Shown: positions 44,187 through 53,251 of the stretch, in pieces | Layout of the letters: each line of letters begins with the position of its first letter | How positions within the stretch are numbered: the first letter of the stretch is position 1 | Assembly: GCF_000196255.1 (NCBI RefSeq) | Contig: NC_006370.1 | Span: forward strand, 1,746,887 to 1,810,886 | DNA: 64,000 nucleotides | Origin: Photobacterium profundum SS9 | GTDB lineage: Bacteria; Pseudomonadota; Gammaproteobacteria; Enterobacterales; Vibrionaceae | Direction: 5' to 3' | The notes under the pieces: generated by a model | The model's input: only the letters and a program-made list of their open reading frames with translations | Databases searched by the model: none | What the model was told of the DNA's origin: nothing | Position numbers and translations under genes: made by a program

Positions 44187-45305
44187 ATGTTGTCACTATC
44201 TCAGAACGATATTCAGTTAAAGCAAACCGCTACCAATAAAGAAGATGCGATTAAAGCATTAGCAGCAAGCCTTGAAACACAAGGGCTAGTAGAAGCTGGG
44301 TATGTGAATGGCATGCTTGCACGTGAAGCGCAAAATTCCACATTCTTAGGTAACGGTATCGCGATTCCACACGGTACAACAGATACTCGCAGTTTGGTGA
44401 AGCAGACTGGCGTGAAAGTGCATCATTTCCCACAAGGTGTTAACTGGGGCAATGGCAAAACGGTTTATTTAGCGATTGGTATTGCCGCTAAATCTGATGA
44501 GCACCTTGGTATTTTGAAGCAGCTAACGAAAGTGCTTTCAGCTGATGGCGTTGAAGAGAAATTAAAAAATTGCGAGAGCGAAAGTGGCATCATTTCTATC
44601 TTAAATGGCGAAGCGCAATTAGAAGCCGAATTTGATACAGATCTTGTTCAATTGGCATTCCCAGCAACAGATTTGATTCAACTAACAGCAGTTGCAGCTG
44701 GGCTTATTAAGAATCGCCAGTTTGCAGGTAATGGTTGTGTGGCAGATGCGATTGCAACAGGTGCTACGCATTTAGGGCAAGGAATTTGGTTGGCAAAAAG
44801 TAACCAAGATGTGTCACGTACTGCACTGTCTTTTGTTACTCCTACTGTGGCGTTTGAAGAAAATGGCCAAGCAGTAAAAGGGTTGATTATGATTGCTGCG
44901 TGTAACAGCGCACACGTATCAAACTTGGGTTTTATAACGCAGCTTATCTATACCGCGCAAGCCGACAAATTGACAACCGCAGATGCAGACAAAGTAGTGT
45001 CTTTACTGACTCAAGAAACCTTAGATGGTTCTACGGCAGCCTTTAAAATTCGAAACTCACATGGTTTACATGCTCGTCCTGGTGCGATGTTAGTAAGTGT
45101 CGCGAAGAAATTTAACTCGGCTATTCAGGTGGTTAACCTTAACGGTGAAGGCAAACCTGCGAATGCGAAAAGCTTGATGAAAGTGATTGCACTGGGTGTG
45201 AAATGTGGACATGAACTGCAATTTACCGCTCAAGGTGATGACGCTGAACTTGCACTTGAATCTATTGGTCAAGCCATTGCAGATGGCCTAGGTGAAGGTA
45301 AGTAA
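44187..45305 (+). CDS. fruB: Fructose PTS diphosphoryl transfer protein FruB (EIIA-HPr)
   Basis: The 372-residue protein has an EIIA domain (residues 1-140; active His62 in IPHGT), a middle M-domain, and an HPr-like FPr domain at the C-terminus (residues 283-370; active His295 in HGLHARPG). It takes phosphate from EI and passes it to the FruA EIIB domains. SD GTGGAGTG precedes the ATG. Its stop codon overlaps the fruK start by one base. The order fruBKA matches E. coli. Confidence 0.95.
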   Translation: MLSLSQNDIQLKQTATNKEDAIKALAASLETQGLVEAGYVNGMLAREAQNSTFLGNGIAIPHGTTDTRSLVKQTGVKVHHFPQGVNWGNGKTVYLAIGIAAKSDEHLGILKQLTKVLSADGVEEKLKNCESESGIISILNGEAQLEAEFDTDLVQLAFPATDLIQLTAVAAGLIKNRQFAGNGCVADAIATGATHLGQGIWLAKSNQDVSRTALSFVTPTVAFEENGQAVKGLIMIAACNSAHVSNLGFITQLIYTAQADKLTTADADKVVSLLTQETLDGSTAAFKIRNSHGLHARPGAMLVSVAKKFNSAIQVVNLNGEGKPANAKSLMKVIALGVKCGHELQFTAQGDDAELALESIGQAIADGLGEGK

Positions 45306-46336
45306 TGATGAATACGACGACTATAACTACAACTAAAGCGACAGGCGTTATTAAGCCTAAAGTAGTCACCGTTACGTTAAACCCAGCATTGGATTTAACG
45401 GGCAGTTTAGATTCATTATCCCTTGGCACGGTTAATGTGGTGAATAAGGGCAGCCTTCACCCTGCAGGCAAAGGCGTTAACGTGGCAAAAGTGCTGGCTG
45501 AATTAGGTGCAGATGTAACGGTGACGGGGCTATTAGGTGCCGATAACCAAGAACCTTTCTGCCAGTTATTTGAAGAGATTGGCGCGACAGACAAGTTTAT
45601 TCGCGTAAAGGGTGCTAGCCGCATTAATGTAAAACTTGTTGAAAGTATGGGGAAAGTCAGTGACATCAATTTCCCGGGTGTGGCCGTATCACAAGATGAT
45701 ATAAATCGATTTGAACAGACGTTATTTGAATTAGCGGAAACCCACGACGTATTTGTAATTGCAGGCAGTTTACCAGCAGGCATTACACCTGAATTATGTG
45801 CCGATTGGATCGCGCGTTTACACCAAGAAGGCAAAAAGGTGCTTTTTGATAGCAGCAAAGCGGCATTAGTGGCTGGCTTTAGCAAGAACCCGTGGTTAGT
45901 TAAGCCCAATGATGAAGAGCTTGCACAGTGGGCGGGTCGAGAGTTAACAACAGAACACGATTTTACAGAAGTTGCAGAACAACTGGCTGAACAAGGTATC
46001 GCTAATGTAGTGGTTTCTTTAGGAGCAGACGGTGTGATGTGGCTGAATAATGAAGGCTGGTTACGTTCGCAACCACCGAAAATGCAGGTTGTCAGTACCG
46101 TTGGTGCTGGTGACACGCTGGTGGCTGGAATGTGCTGGGGACATATCAATAAGTGGTCGAAACAAGAAACTCTTCGTTTCGCAACTGCGCTTTCTGCTTT
46201 AGCTGTCAGCCAAGTTGGTGTAGGCGTTGAAGACATTAACGCGGTGAATGCGATGAAAGAAAGAGTCACTATTTCTGGTTGTGTACTTGCAAGTACAAAC
46301 GAACTGGATAATTCAATTAATAATGTGAAGTGCTAA
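45305..46336 (+). CDS. fruK: 1-phosphofructokinase FruK
   Basis: The 343-residue PfkB-family kinase phosphorylates fructose-1-phosphate to fructose-1,6-bisphosphate. Family patterns are TLNPALDLTG near the N-terminus, KGSLHPAGKGVNVAKVLAELG and the C-terminal anion-hole and catalytic base VSTVGAGDTLVAGMCWG. The N-terminal 19 residues (Thr-rich) extend beyond the E. coli start, so translation may start at either of two tandem ATGs at 45305 and 45308. Overlaps the fruB stop and is 21 bases before fruA. Confidence 0.95.
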   Translation: MMNTTTITTTKATGVIKPKVVTVTLNPALDLTGSLDSLSLGTVNVVNKGSLHPAGKGVNVAKVLAELGADVTVTGLLGADNQEPFCQLFEEIGATDKFIRVKGASRINVKLVESMGKVSDINFPGVAVSQDDINRFEQTLFELAETHDVFVIAGSLPAGITPELCADWIARLHQEGKKVLFDSSKAALVAGFSKNPWLVKPNDEELAQWAGRELTTEHDFTEVAEQLAEQGIANVVVSLGADGVMWLNNEGWLRSQPPKMQVVSTVGAGDTLVAGMCWGHINKWSKQETLRFATALSALAVSQVGVGVEDINAVNAMKERVTISGCVLASTNELDNSINNVKC

Positions 46337-46357
46337 CACGGATATGAGGGTATCAAC

Positions 46358-48097
46358 ATGAAAATTGCAATCGTAACAGCTTGTCCTAGTGGTATTGCCA
46401 ACAGCGTAATTGCTGCTGGCTTATTAGAAAAAGCAGCAGCAGAGCTAAAATGGAATGCTGACATTGAGTCTCAGTCAACCGTTACAGCCTCTACATTACT
46501 CACAACAGAACAAATTAAAGCGGCAGACTACATTGTTATTGCAGCGAGCACAGCGGTTGACACATCACGTTTTGCGGGTAAAAAAGTTTATCAATCAGCA
46601 GTATCTGCTTGTTTCTCTGATCCTAAAGCTTATTTAGAACTTGCTGTTGATAAGGCAGCTGTGTTATCAGCATCTGAACTAAAAAATGCAGAGGCTGCTG
46701 TTAGTAATACATCTGGTAAGAAGAAGATTGTTGCTATTACAGCGTGTCCTACTGGTGTGGCACACACGTTCATGGCGGCTGAAGCGCTTGAGCAAGAAGG
46801 CCAGCGCCAAGGTCACGATATTAAAGTTGAAACTCGTGGGTCGGTTGGTGCTAAAAACCAATTAACCGATGAAGAAATTTCAGCTGCTGATCTTGTGATC
46901 ATTGCCGCTGATATCGAAGTGGATTTAGCCCGCTTTGATGGTAAAAAGCTGTATAAAACAAGCACAGGTTTAGCACTGAAGAAAACGAAGCAAGAAATGG
47001 ACAAAGCCTTTTCAAGTGCATCGGTATACAAGCATGAAGCGGGCAGTGCATCTTCTAGCGCTCAGAATCAAGAAAAAACAGGTGCCTATAAACACCTTAT
47101 GACGGGTGTTTCGCACATGTTGCCACTGGTTGTTGCAGGTGGTTTATCTATTGCTCTCTCTTTTGTTTTTGGTATTGAAGCCTTTAAAGAAGAAGGCACA
47201 TTAGCAGCGGCATTAATGACGATTGGTGGTGGTTCAGCCTTCGCATTAATGGTTCCAGTACTTGCTGGCTTTATTGCTTTCTCTATTGCTGATCGCCCGG
47301 GTTTAGCACCTGGTTTAATTGGCGGTATGTTAGCGAGTTCAACGGGGGCTGGTTTCCTTGGCGGTATTGTTGCAGGTTTCCTTGCTGGTTACAGTGCGAA
47401 GTTCTTAGCCGATAAAGTGAAGCTACCACAATCAATGGAAGCACTTAAACCAATACTGATTATTCCGCTTGTTGCGAGTTTAATCACGGGTTTAATCATG
47501 ATTTATGTTGTTGGTGGCCCTGTTGCTGCAGCAATGACAGGTTTAACCGAATTCTTGAATAACATGGGTTCTGCCAATGCGGTACTGCTGGGTATTATTC
47601 TTGGCTGTATGATGTGTTTCGACCTTGGTGGTCCGGTAAATAAAGCGGCATATACATTTGGTGTAGGTCTATTAGCGTCACAAACTTATGCACCAATGGC
47701 AGCAGTAATGGCTGCGGGTATGGTGCCTGCAATGGGTATGGGGTTAGCAACATTCCTTGCGAAACGTAAGTTTAACTCAAGCGAATCAGAAGCAGGTAAA
47801 GCATCATTTGTATTAGGTCTTTGCTTTATCTCTGAAGGTGCCATTCCTTTCGCAGCGCGCGATCCAATGCGCGTAATCCCATGCTGTATGGCTGGTGGTG
47901 CGTTAACAGGTGCATTGTCGATGTTATTTGGTGCGCAGTTAATGGCACCACATGGTGGTCTGTTTGTTCTGCTTATTCCAAATGCGATTAGCCCAGCACT
48001 TATGTATTTAGTGGCGATTGCGGCAGGCACATTGGTAACAGGCATTAGCTATGCACTCTTGAAAAAATCAGACCAAGAGCAATTAGTGACAGCATAA
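46358..48097 (+). CDS. fruA: Fructose PTS EIIBC component FruA
   Basis: The 579-residue protein has an inactive IIB-like domain (residues 1-100), an active IIB domain with the phosphocysteine in AITACPTGVAHTF (about residue 130), and an IIC domain of 8-10 helices (residues 245-570), giving the IIB'-IIB-IIC layout of E. coli FruA. It imports and phosphorylates fructose. The C-terminal IIC motif GAIPFAARDP is seen as EGAIPFAARDPMRVIP. AGGGT precedes the ATG. Followed by a strong terminator. Confidence 0.95.
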   Translation: MKIAIVTACPSGIANSVIAAGLLEKAAAELKWNADIESQSTVTASTLLTTEQIKAADYIVIAASTAVDTSRFAGKKVYQSAVSACFSDPKAYLELAVDKAAVLSASELKNAEAAVSNTSGKKKIVAITACPTGVAHTFMAAEALEQEGQRQGHDIKVETRGSVGAKNQLTDEEISAADLVIIAADIEVDLARFDGKKLYKTSTGLALKKTKQEMDKAFSSASVYKHEAGSASSSAQNQEKTGAYKHLMTGVSHMLPLVVAGGLSIALSFVFGIEAFKEEGTLAAALMTIGGGSAFALMVPVLAGFIAFSIADRPGLAPGLIGGMLASSTGAGFLGGIVAGFLAGYSAKFLADKVKLPQSMEALKPILIIPLVASLITGLIMIYVVGGPVAAAMTGLTEFLNNMGSANAVLLGIILGCMMCFDLGGPVNKAAYTFGVGLLASQTYAPMAAVMAAGMVPAMGMGLATFLAKRKFNSSESEAGKASFVLGLCFISEGAIPFAARDPMRVIPCCMAGGALTGALSMLFGAQLMAPHGGLFVLLIPNAISPALMYLVAIAAGTLVTGISYALLKKSDQEQLVTA

Positions 48098-48121
48098 AAT
48101 ATAGTGTGTAAGTAATACTTT

Positions 48122-48172
48122 AAAAAGCCTCAGGTAATCTATTAATCATTAATAGCATCTGGGGTTTTTTTA
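48122..48172 (+). terminator. Terminator after fruA
   Basis: AAAAAGCCTCAGGT ... ATCTGGGGTTTTTTT encloses a second AT-rich stem CTATTAAT-C-ATTAATAG. A strong T7 tail follows. A compound rho-independent terminator. Confidence 0.88.
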
Positions 48173-48545
48173 TGCGTATAAATAATACCAACAACATGAA
48201 GATAAAGCTTCTCGGTAATAGCAAAATAATATGTTTAAGCATTAAATATAAATATTGTCAATGTGAGTAATTGCGCTCATGTTAGCTATTATTAACAATT
48301 TTACGAAAAAAGAGAGAGTTATACGTTTAGTGTGACAGATGATCCAGTTAGGTTCTTTTGATGTTAAATGTATGTTTGTATTGTATTTGGTTATTGATTT
48401 TCATGCTCAAAAAGTAAGATCCAGTGCAAATTTTTAAAAACTTGGAATATCTTCTAAACAACTTAATCGTATAGTAAATGGCGAGTGCAATTAATTGCAC
48501 ACGCAAGATTAGTAAAGGTAAGTGATTTTTCTTTTAAGGAGAAAT
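48173..48545. other. Intergenic region before the 131-residue gene
   Basis: About 370 AT-rich bases. Apart from the palindrome at 48485-48500 listed separately, I see no structure or gene. Confidence 0.5.
48481..48504. promoter_or_regulatory. 24-bp operator-like palindrome
   Basis: GTGCAATTAATTGCAC (48485-48500) is a perfect 16-bp palindrome. Flanking GCG and CGC at 48481-48483 and 48502-48504 extend it to 24 bp with one mismatched pair. It sits 45 bases before the next gene's start codon, in a typical operator position. It may bind a homodimeric regulator; the sequence matches none I know. Confidence 0.6.
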
Positions 48546-48941
48546 ATGGAAATATTAGCCGCATCCTCAAAAAAAGAAAAAGTAGTGTTTGATTACACGT
48601 TATTCTTATCTGCGTCTTGTAAGCATCGATTCACTTTTTTAGATGCGATAAAAGCGTGTATACCTGCGTTTGAGATATCATGGAGGTCATCTCTACCTAG
48701 CGGGTTAAGTATTTCTGAACAGTTGCAAATGCAAGCATTAAAAGTGCTTTCTACCAATGTGAGTGATGCCAGTAATCTTGTGCGTTTGTTGCGCTTAGCG
48801 CGCTCAGAACACATTGATGAGATTGTAATTTCTTTGCCATATTCTTTGGATGAAGAGCAATTACGATTAATTGAAGAGAAGTCGGGGTGTCACATTGGGT
48901 TTATTGAAGACAATAGCGAACAGTTAAGAGTGAGTATTTAA
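48546..48941 (+). CDS. Hypothetical protein, 131 residues
   Basis: I do not recognise a family. It is a soluble protein with a mixed alpha/beta pattern, hydrophobic strands DYTLFLSAS and EIVISLPYSLD, and an acidic C-terminus. A good SD (AAGGAG, seven bases before ATG 48546) favours this start over the in-frame one at 48522. Flanked by an upstream palindrome and a downstream terminator, it appears to be a separately regulated single gene. Confidence 0.75.
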   Translation: MEILAASSKKEKVVFDYTLFLSASCKHRFTFLDAIKACIPAFEISWRSSLPSGLSISEQLQMQALKVLSTNVSDASNLVRLLRLARSEHIDEIVISLPYSLDEEQLRLIEEKSGCHIGFIEDNSEQLRVSI

Positions 48942-48981
48942 TACCACGATCTAACACTAAATCTGCATTTGTAGATAAAAG

Positions 48982-49008
48982 AAAAGCCAGTTGTAAGCTG
49001 GCTTTTTT
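48982..49008 (+). terminator. Terminator after the hypothetical gene
   Basis: AAAAGCCAG-TTGTAAG-CTGGCTTTTTT: eight-pair stem plus T6; may serve both convergent genes. Confidence 0.9.
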
Positions 49009-49044
49009 GTGTCTGCTATTTTAGAACGAGTAAAATTAACAGAA

Positions 49045-50451
49045 TTATAAGATACCCGTCCAAAGCATACCGACTGCAAAACAAGCAGCAACGGTGAGCA
49101 CACCAGCCGCCGCTTTTTCTTTCCCAATGAATACTTTTACGCCTTGTTCTCGTTTAGCTTTGACGTAGAAATACAAACCAGGGAGGTAAAGTAATGCAGA
49201 AAGTAGCAGATAATTTAAGCCCGAAGCATATAGAAGCCATAAGCCGTAACTACTTGCACAAATCCCAACAAATAGCAGTGAACCGCGATTTTTAGTCTGA
49301 ATAGCTAACTGCAATGTATATGCACCGACTAAGAAATAAGGCACTAAGATCATTTCAGAAGCGATGGCCAGTAGGGTGTCATACGTTCCCCCTGCATACA
49401 TAACAAAAAACAATGAAACTTGAATGCTGATGTTAGTTAACAAAAGAGATTTTACAGGGCTTCCTGCTTTATTTTGAGTGGCAAAGCACTTGGGAAACAT
49501 CTTATCTTTAGCGGCAAGATAAGGCGCTTCAGAGGCTAATACCGTCCAGCTTAAGAATGCTCCGCATACCGAAATCAACAAACCACAACCAATAATAATT
49601 CCACCCCAAGGGCCTAAAATATGCGTGAGCACTTGTGCCATTGAAGGGTTTTTATAAGTCGCCAATTCTTGAGTGGTTATTACACCCATAGAAAGCAGCG
49701 TCACAAGTACATAAATAGATAAAGCGGTTAATAGACCAAGAATGGTTGCTCTACCAATATATCGACGGTGTCTTGCTCGGCTTGAAACAACCACTGCGCC
49801 TTCAATACCAATGAATACCCAGACTGTAATTAACATGGTACTTTTTACTTGAGAAAGCAGATCATGCTCTTCACCAAAATGAAGCCCAGTAAAATCAAAA
49901 ATAAAGGTGTCCCACTTAAATGCTACAAATGCGAAAGCAATAAACATAAAGAGGGGAACAAGTTTAGCGATGGTTGTTACCATATTAATAATGGCAGCAG
50001 TTTGAATACCACGCAGTACTAAGGCGTGTACAAGCCATAATAAAATGGAGGAACCTGCAAGAGCAAGCCAGGTATTTCCTTCGCCAAATAAAACCATATC
50101 AGGTTGATCGAAAAACATACCTAGCGTGCTGAAGAGGATAACTAAATAAGAAACGTTGGCAAGCATTGCGCTTAACCAATAGCCCCATGCAGAACAGAAG
50201 CCTATGAAATCACCAAAACCTGCTTGGGCGTAACCAAAAACGCCACTTTCGATTTCTGGTTTTAAATGGGAAAGATGTTGAAAAGCGAGGGCGAGAAAAA
50301 TCATGCCTACACCTGTAATGCTCCAACCAATCATGACAGCTGCTGGGCTAGCAACGGAGGCCATATTTTGAGGAAGGCTAAAGACGCCCGCACCAATCAT
50401 AGAGCCTATTACCAATGCGGTCATCGCACCTAAACCAAGTTTATTATCCAA
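49045..50451 (-). CDS. APC-superfamily amino acid antiporter, ArcD-like
   Basis: The 468-residue protein has twelve or more helices and the APC signature IGSMIGAGVFSLPQNMA near the N-terminus. EIESGVFGYAQAGFGDFIGF and VWVFIGIEGAVVVSSRARHRR are characteristic of the basic amino-acid/polyamine antiporter group (ArcD, YdgI, AdiC, PotE). It would exchange arginine/ornithine, lysine/cadaverine or similar. No arginine deiminase genes are next to it, so the substrate remains open. Confidence 0.83.
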   Translation of the reverse strand: MDNKLGLGAMTALVIGSMIGAGVFSLPQNMASVASPAAVMIGWSITGVGMIFLALAFQHLSHLKPEIESGVFGYAQAGFGDFIGFCSAWGYWLSAMLANVSYLVILFSTLGMFFDQPDMVLFGEGNTWLALAGSSILLWLVHALVLRGIQTAAIINMVTTIAKLVPLFMFIAFAFVAFKWDTFIFDFTGLHFGEEHDLLSQVKSTMLITVWVFIGIEGAVVVSSRARHRRYIGRATILGLLTALSIYVLVTLLSMGVITTQELATYKNPSMAQVLTHILGPWGGIIIGCGLLISVCGAFLSWTVLASEAPYLAAKDKMFPKCFATQNKAGSPVKSLLLTNISIQVSLFFVMYAGGTYDTLLAIASEMILVPYFLVGAYTLQLAIQTKNRGSLLFVGICASSYGLWLLYASGLNYLLLSALLYLPGLYFYVKAKREQGVKVFIGKEKAAAGVLTVAACFAVGMLWTGIL

Positions 50452-50590
50452 AATAAAATCCGGTGTATATAACTATAGGTCGTAGATAATAAAGCATTTC
50501 ATTGTGCTTTTTTGATAATTTTCAGAAATTATGTGACATTGATTAACTTAATAGCAGTGGATAACCCTTTTCATTGCTACAGATCAAAAA

Positions 50591-50613
50591 TTTAATCAGA
50601 TATTTTGATTAAA
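50591..50613. promoter_or_regulatory. Inverted repeat upstream of the antiporter gene
   Basis: TTTAATCA-GATATTT-TGATTAAA is an eight-base inverted repeat located about 140 bases before the antiporter start. Possible operator; no match to a known regulator. Confidence 0.4.
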
Positions 50614-50651
50614 CAACAACACTATTCGTTTTTTTTAGCATTTATCGCGAA

Positions 50652-51122
50652 TTAGTGAAGGGTAACCTTATGTTTTGTCGCGTGATTAATAACAAAAGCG
50701 AGTGTTTGACCTTGTTCTGATGCTTGGCGAATGGCATCTGTTTGGAAACTAGTAATGTTACCCGCCGCAATAACGGCACTGCAATTGCCACTAATTAATG
50801 CTTTTGTTATCAACGCTTGGTCATCTAACAACTTTTTGTTTTTTAAGACTAGCACCTTACTAATATCAACGCCTGCGCTTATAAGAAGCTTCTTATCAAT
50901 CATCGCTTCGTCGCCAATGAACATAATCCAACGGCTCTGCAAGCTCGCTTGCTTTAATAAACGTAGAAAGTAGGCGAGTTGAGTTTGCGACTCATCGGTA
51001 AATGAAACATCAATAGGGCATTTAACCGACTGGTATTTAGGCACGGTAGAGTTTGTTGTAAAGGTTGATTTATATGCCTGAGAAACAGTAACCGATTGTA
51101 GGTTATTCAATAATGCTGTCAT
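50652..51122 (-). CDS. sulA: SulA-like cell division inhibitor
   Basis: The 156-residue protein has the SulA pattern: [18 protein letters not shown], then [36 protein letters not shown], corresponding to the FtsZ-binding domain and the RecA-like core. Overall similarity is moderate. SulA blocks FtsZ polymerisation during the SOS response. The LexA box 50 bases upstream strongly supports the call. Confidence 0.85.
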   Translation of the reverse strand: MTALLNNLQSVTVSQAYKSTFTTNSTVPKYQSVKCPIDVSFTDESQTQLAYFLRLLKQASLQSRWIMFIGDEAMIDKKLLISAGVDISKVLVLKNKKLLDDQALITKALISGNCSAVIAAGNITSFQTDAIRQASEQGQTLAFVINHATKHKVTLH

Positions 51123-51174
51123 GGGTTGTCATCCTTATACCAGTGGTTAAATAGTACTGTGTATCTATACTGTG

Positions 51175-51190
51175 CTGTATGAATGTACAG
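51175..51190 (-). promoter_or_regulatory. LexA (SOS) box of the sulA-like gene
   Basis: CTGTATGAATGTACAG fits the consensus CTGT-N8-ACAG perfectly, 52 bases before the gene's start codon. Confidence 0.92.
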
Positions 51191-52284
51191 TAGTGTTATT
51201 TGGGCGGGGATGCAAGTGTTTTTTTTTTGTCCTTTCCGGTCTCATTTGGAATTCTTTCCGGGTAAATGGGACGGGTTCTTTCATTTAATCTTTTGGTTAA
51301 TCAAGGAATTTCTTGTTTTTGGCTATTGAAAGTAAAACCAGTTTTCCGGTTAAGCGTAAATAATAGAGGATTAATGGATATAGAAAAATTTGAGGTAACT
51401 CATCATTGTTGAGTTGTTTATACATTGGTTTATACAGTAGTTTTCGAATACGAAGAGCATGATCAGTCTCATATTGTCAGTTCCAGTCTCATTTGGGATT
51501 CTGTATAGCAAAATGAGATTATGGTTTTCTTATTATCATTCTGTTTTTTATGATCTTATTGCGAGACTATCGTTTTGATGAGAATCAGCTTGTTCAGTTT
51601 AGACAAAGAAACACTTAGAAAATGAGAGTCTAGAACTTGAGTTACTTCACGTCTGCTGAGTGGACTGTATATAGTGAATGATCAGTATTACGTGAAGATT
51701 TGTCATTGCTAGTGGTCAGAACCTAATCAAATTAGATCCCGCGACGCCCATAATGAGTTAAGAGTGTGATTTTCCTTCCTGCTTAGCCTTACATATCCCA
51801 TAGATTTCAATGTTGTGAATCTATGCTATGCCAGATAGCGTTTAAAAATTGCGCATTTAGTGCTTGTTGACTTATAAATCGGTAGTTAATGCCTAATTAA
51901 TTAGACTCCCATCAAGTTACATATCAAATCAGTTGATATTATACCGCTTACATTTTGTTACTACGCATGCGGGGGCGTACCCGAGGGCGGTAGCGTATTT
52001 ATAGGTTTCTACATACTGAAGTTAGTTGTGTGTGGTTTGAGTGACTTCTGAAATTAAATATACGATCACAGATCGTAAATGTATTTGCAATCGTACGCAA
52101 AGACACAGTGCTCTTAGATATCGAAGTCCAGTTAATTTTGAACGGAAATATGTCACTTAGTCGAGTATCCAATCTTGCTGAGCAGATCAGTGTAAAGCCA
52201 CTACCTAGTATATGACTATTTGGATGAGCAGAGAGAGGCTTATAGTTTTGGTCTCAAGCATTAAGTTTAAGGATAGCGCAAATA
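51191..52284. other. Gene-poor boundary between the core and accessory region
   Basis: About 1.1 kb without a credible gene. It has two related short stretches with TCTCATTTGG followed by ATTCT (near 51240 and 51486) and a GC-rich inverted motif around 51966-51994 (ACGCATGCGGGGGCGTACC ... GGTAGCGTAT). A 21-codon ORF at 52150 (MSLSRVSNLAEQ) is too short to judge. The region could be decayed mobile DNA at the edge of an island; no tRNA or att site was identified. Confidence 0.5.
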
Positions 52285-53251
52285 ATGACTGATGGTTTTT
52301 CCAATAATGCGACACCCAAATATCTTGGATATGTTTACCAAGTACTAATTGCTATTGAAAAATGCTTTGAAGCTCAACCGAATGAAACGATATGGATAGA
52401 GTGTTTTGGTGATGTTTATGATGGACACACATTTACAGAAGTAAAGCACCATTTTGGGCATCATAATTTAACTAGCAATTCAAAAGATTTTTGGAATACA
52501 TTAAAAAACTTGGTGGTAGAGGACTCCTTACAATTTGAAAAAATGGTATTGCATACAACCTCAACAATACTTGACAACTCAATTTTTCATGATTGGAATG
52601 AACTATGCGGTGAAGAACGCTTTGAAAAAATAAAGTCATATGAGCCTTGTGATACAACGAAGAGTAATTATGAAAAAATTTTTAAAGAAGCATCAAACAA
52701 AGAGATAAAAAGTATTTTATCTAAATTTACTATTGAGTACTCAAGGTTGCCAATAGATCAACAATGGAAGTGTCTGATTGATAAAAGGAAACTACGTTGT
52801 TTATCAGAGCAATATCGAGAGGATGTACTTCACTGGATATATTCTTACATAAATAAGCGCGCGATAGATAATAGAAAATTTTGGAAAATTAATATTAATG
52901 ATTTTGATGATGCATTTCAATTTCAAGTAAATAGGTATGGTGGAAATAAAATACCTTTTCCAAAACATGATATCCAATATAAGCCTGATAATTTTAATAC
53001 ATTCATATTCTTAGATGAATATAAAAATATTGGCATTAGGGGGGCAGATCGCGGAACAGCTCTCAATGAATACTTTCAAACTAAGAATAGTGAAGAGAAG
53101 CTTGTTGATTTTAAACCGGATATTATGCCTGAAGTAATTAAACAATATTCTGATGATGTTATAAGTAAAGCTAAAGGGTATAAGAGCCAGCTGTCTTATG
53201 ATATTGAACTAGAAGATATTGGAACAAGTGTTTCTAGTAAGGCTTCTAGGG
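52285..53251 (+). pseudogene. ABC-3C effector, predicted PD-(D/E)XK nuclease, 5' part
   Basis: The gene product is predicted to be the effector of an ABC three-component system. The first 60 residues show LGYVYQVLIAIEKCFE, then IECFGDVYDGHTFTEVKHH with Glu39, Asp43 and Glu52-x-Lys54, which resembles the catalytic pattern of Cap4/DUF4297-like restriction-endonuclease-fold nucleases. The rest is alpha-helical. An IS4-family element interrupts the gene at codon 323. Joining to 54661-54806 without one TSD gives a 370-residue protein. The ATG is followed shortly by a stop codon from the IS, so a truncated 323-residue product may still be made. Family assignment is my inference. Confidence 0.7.
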
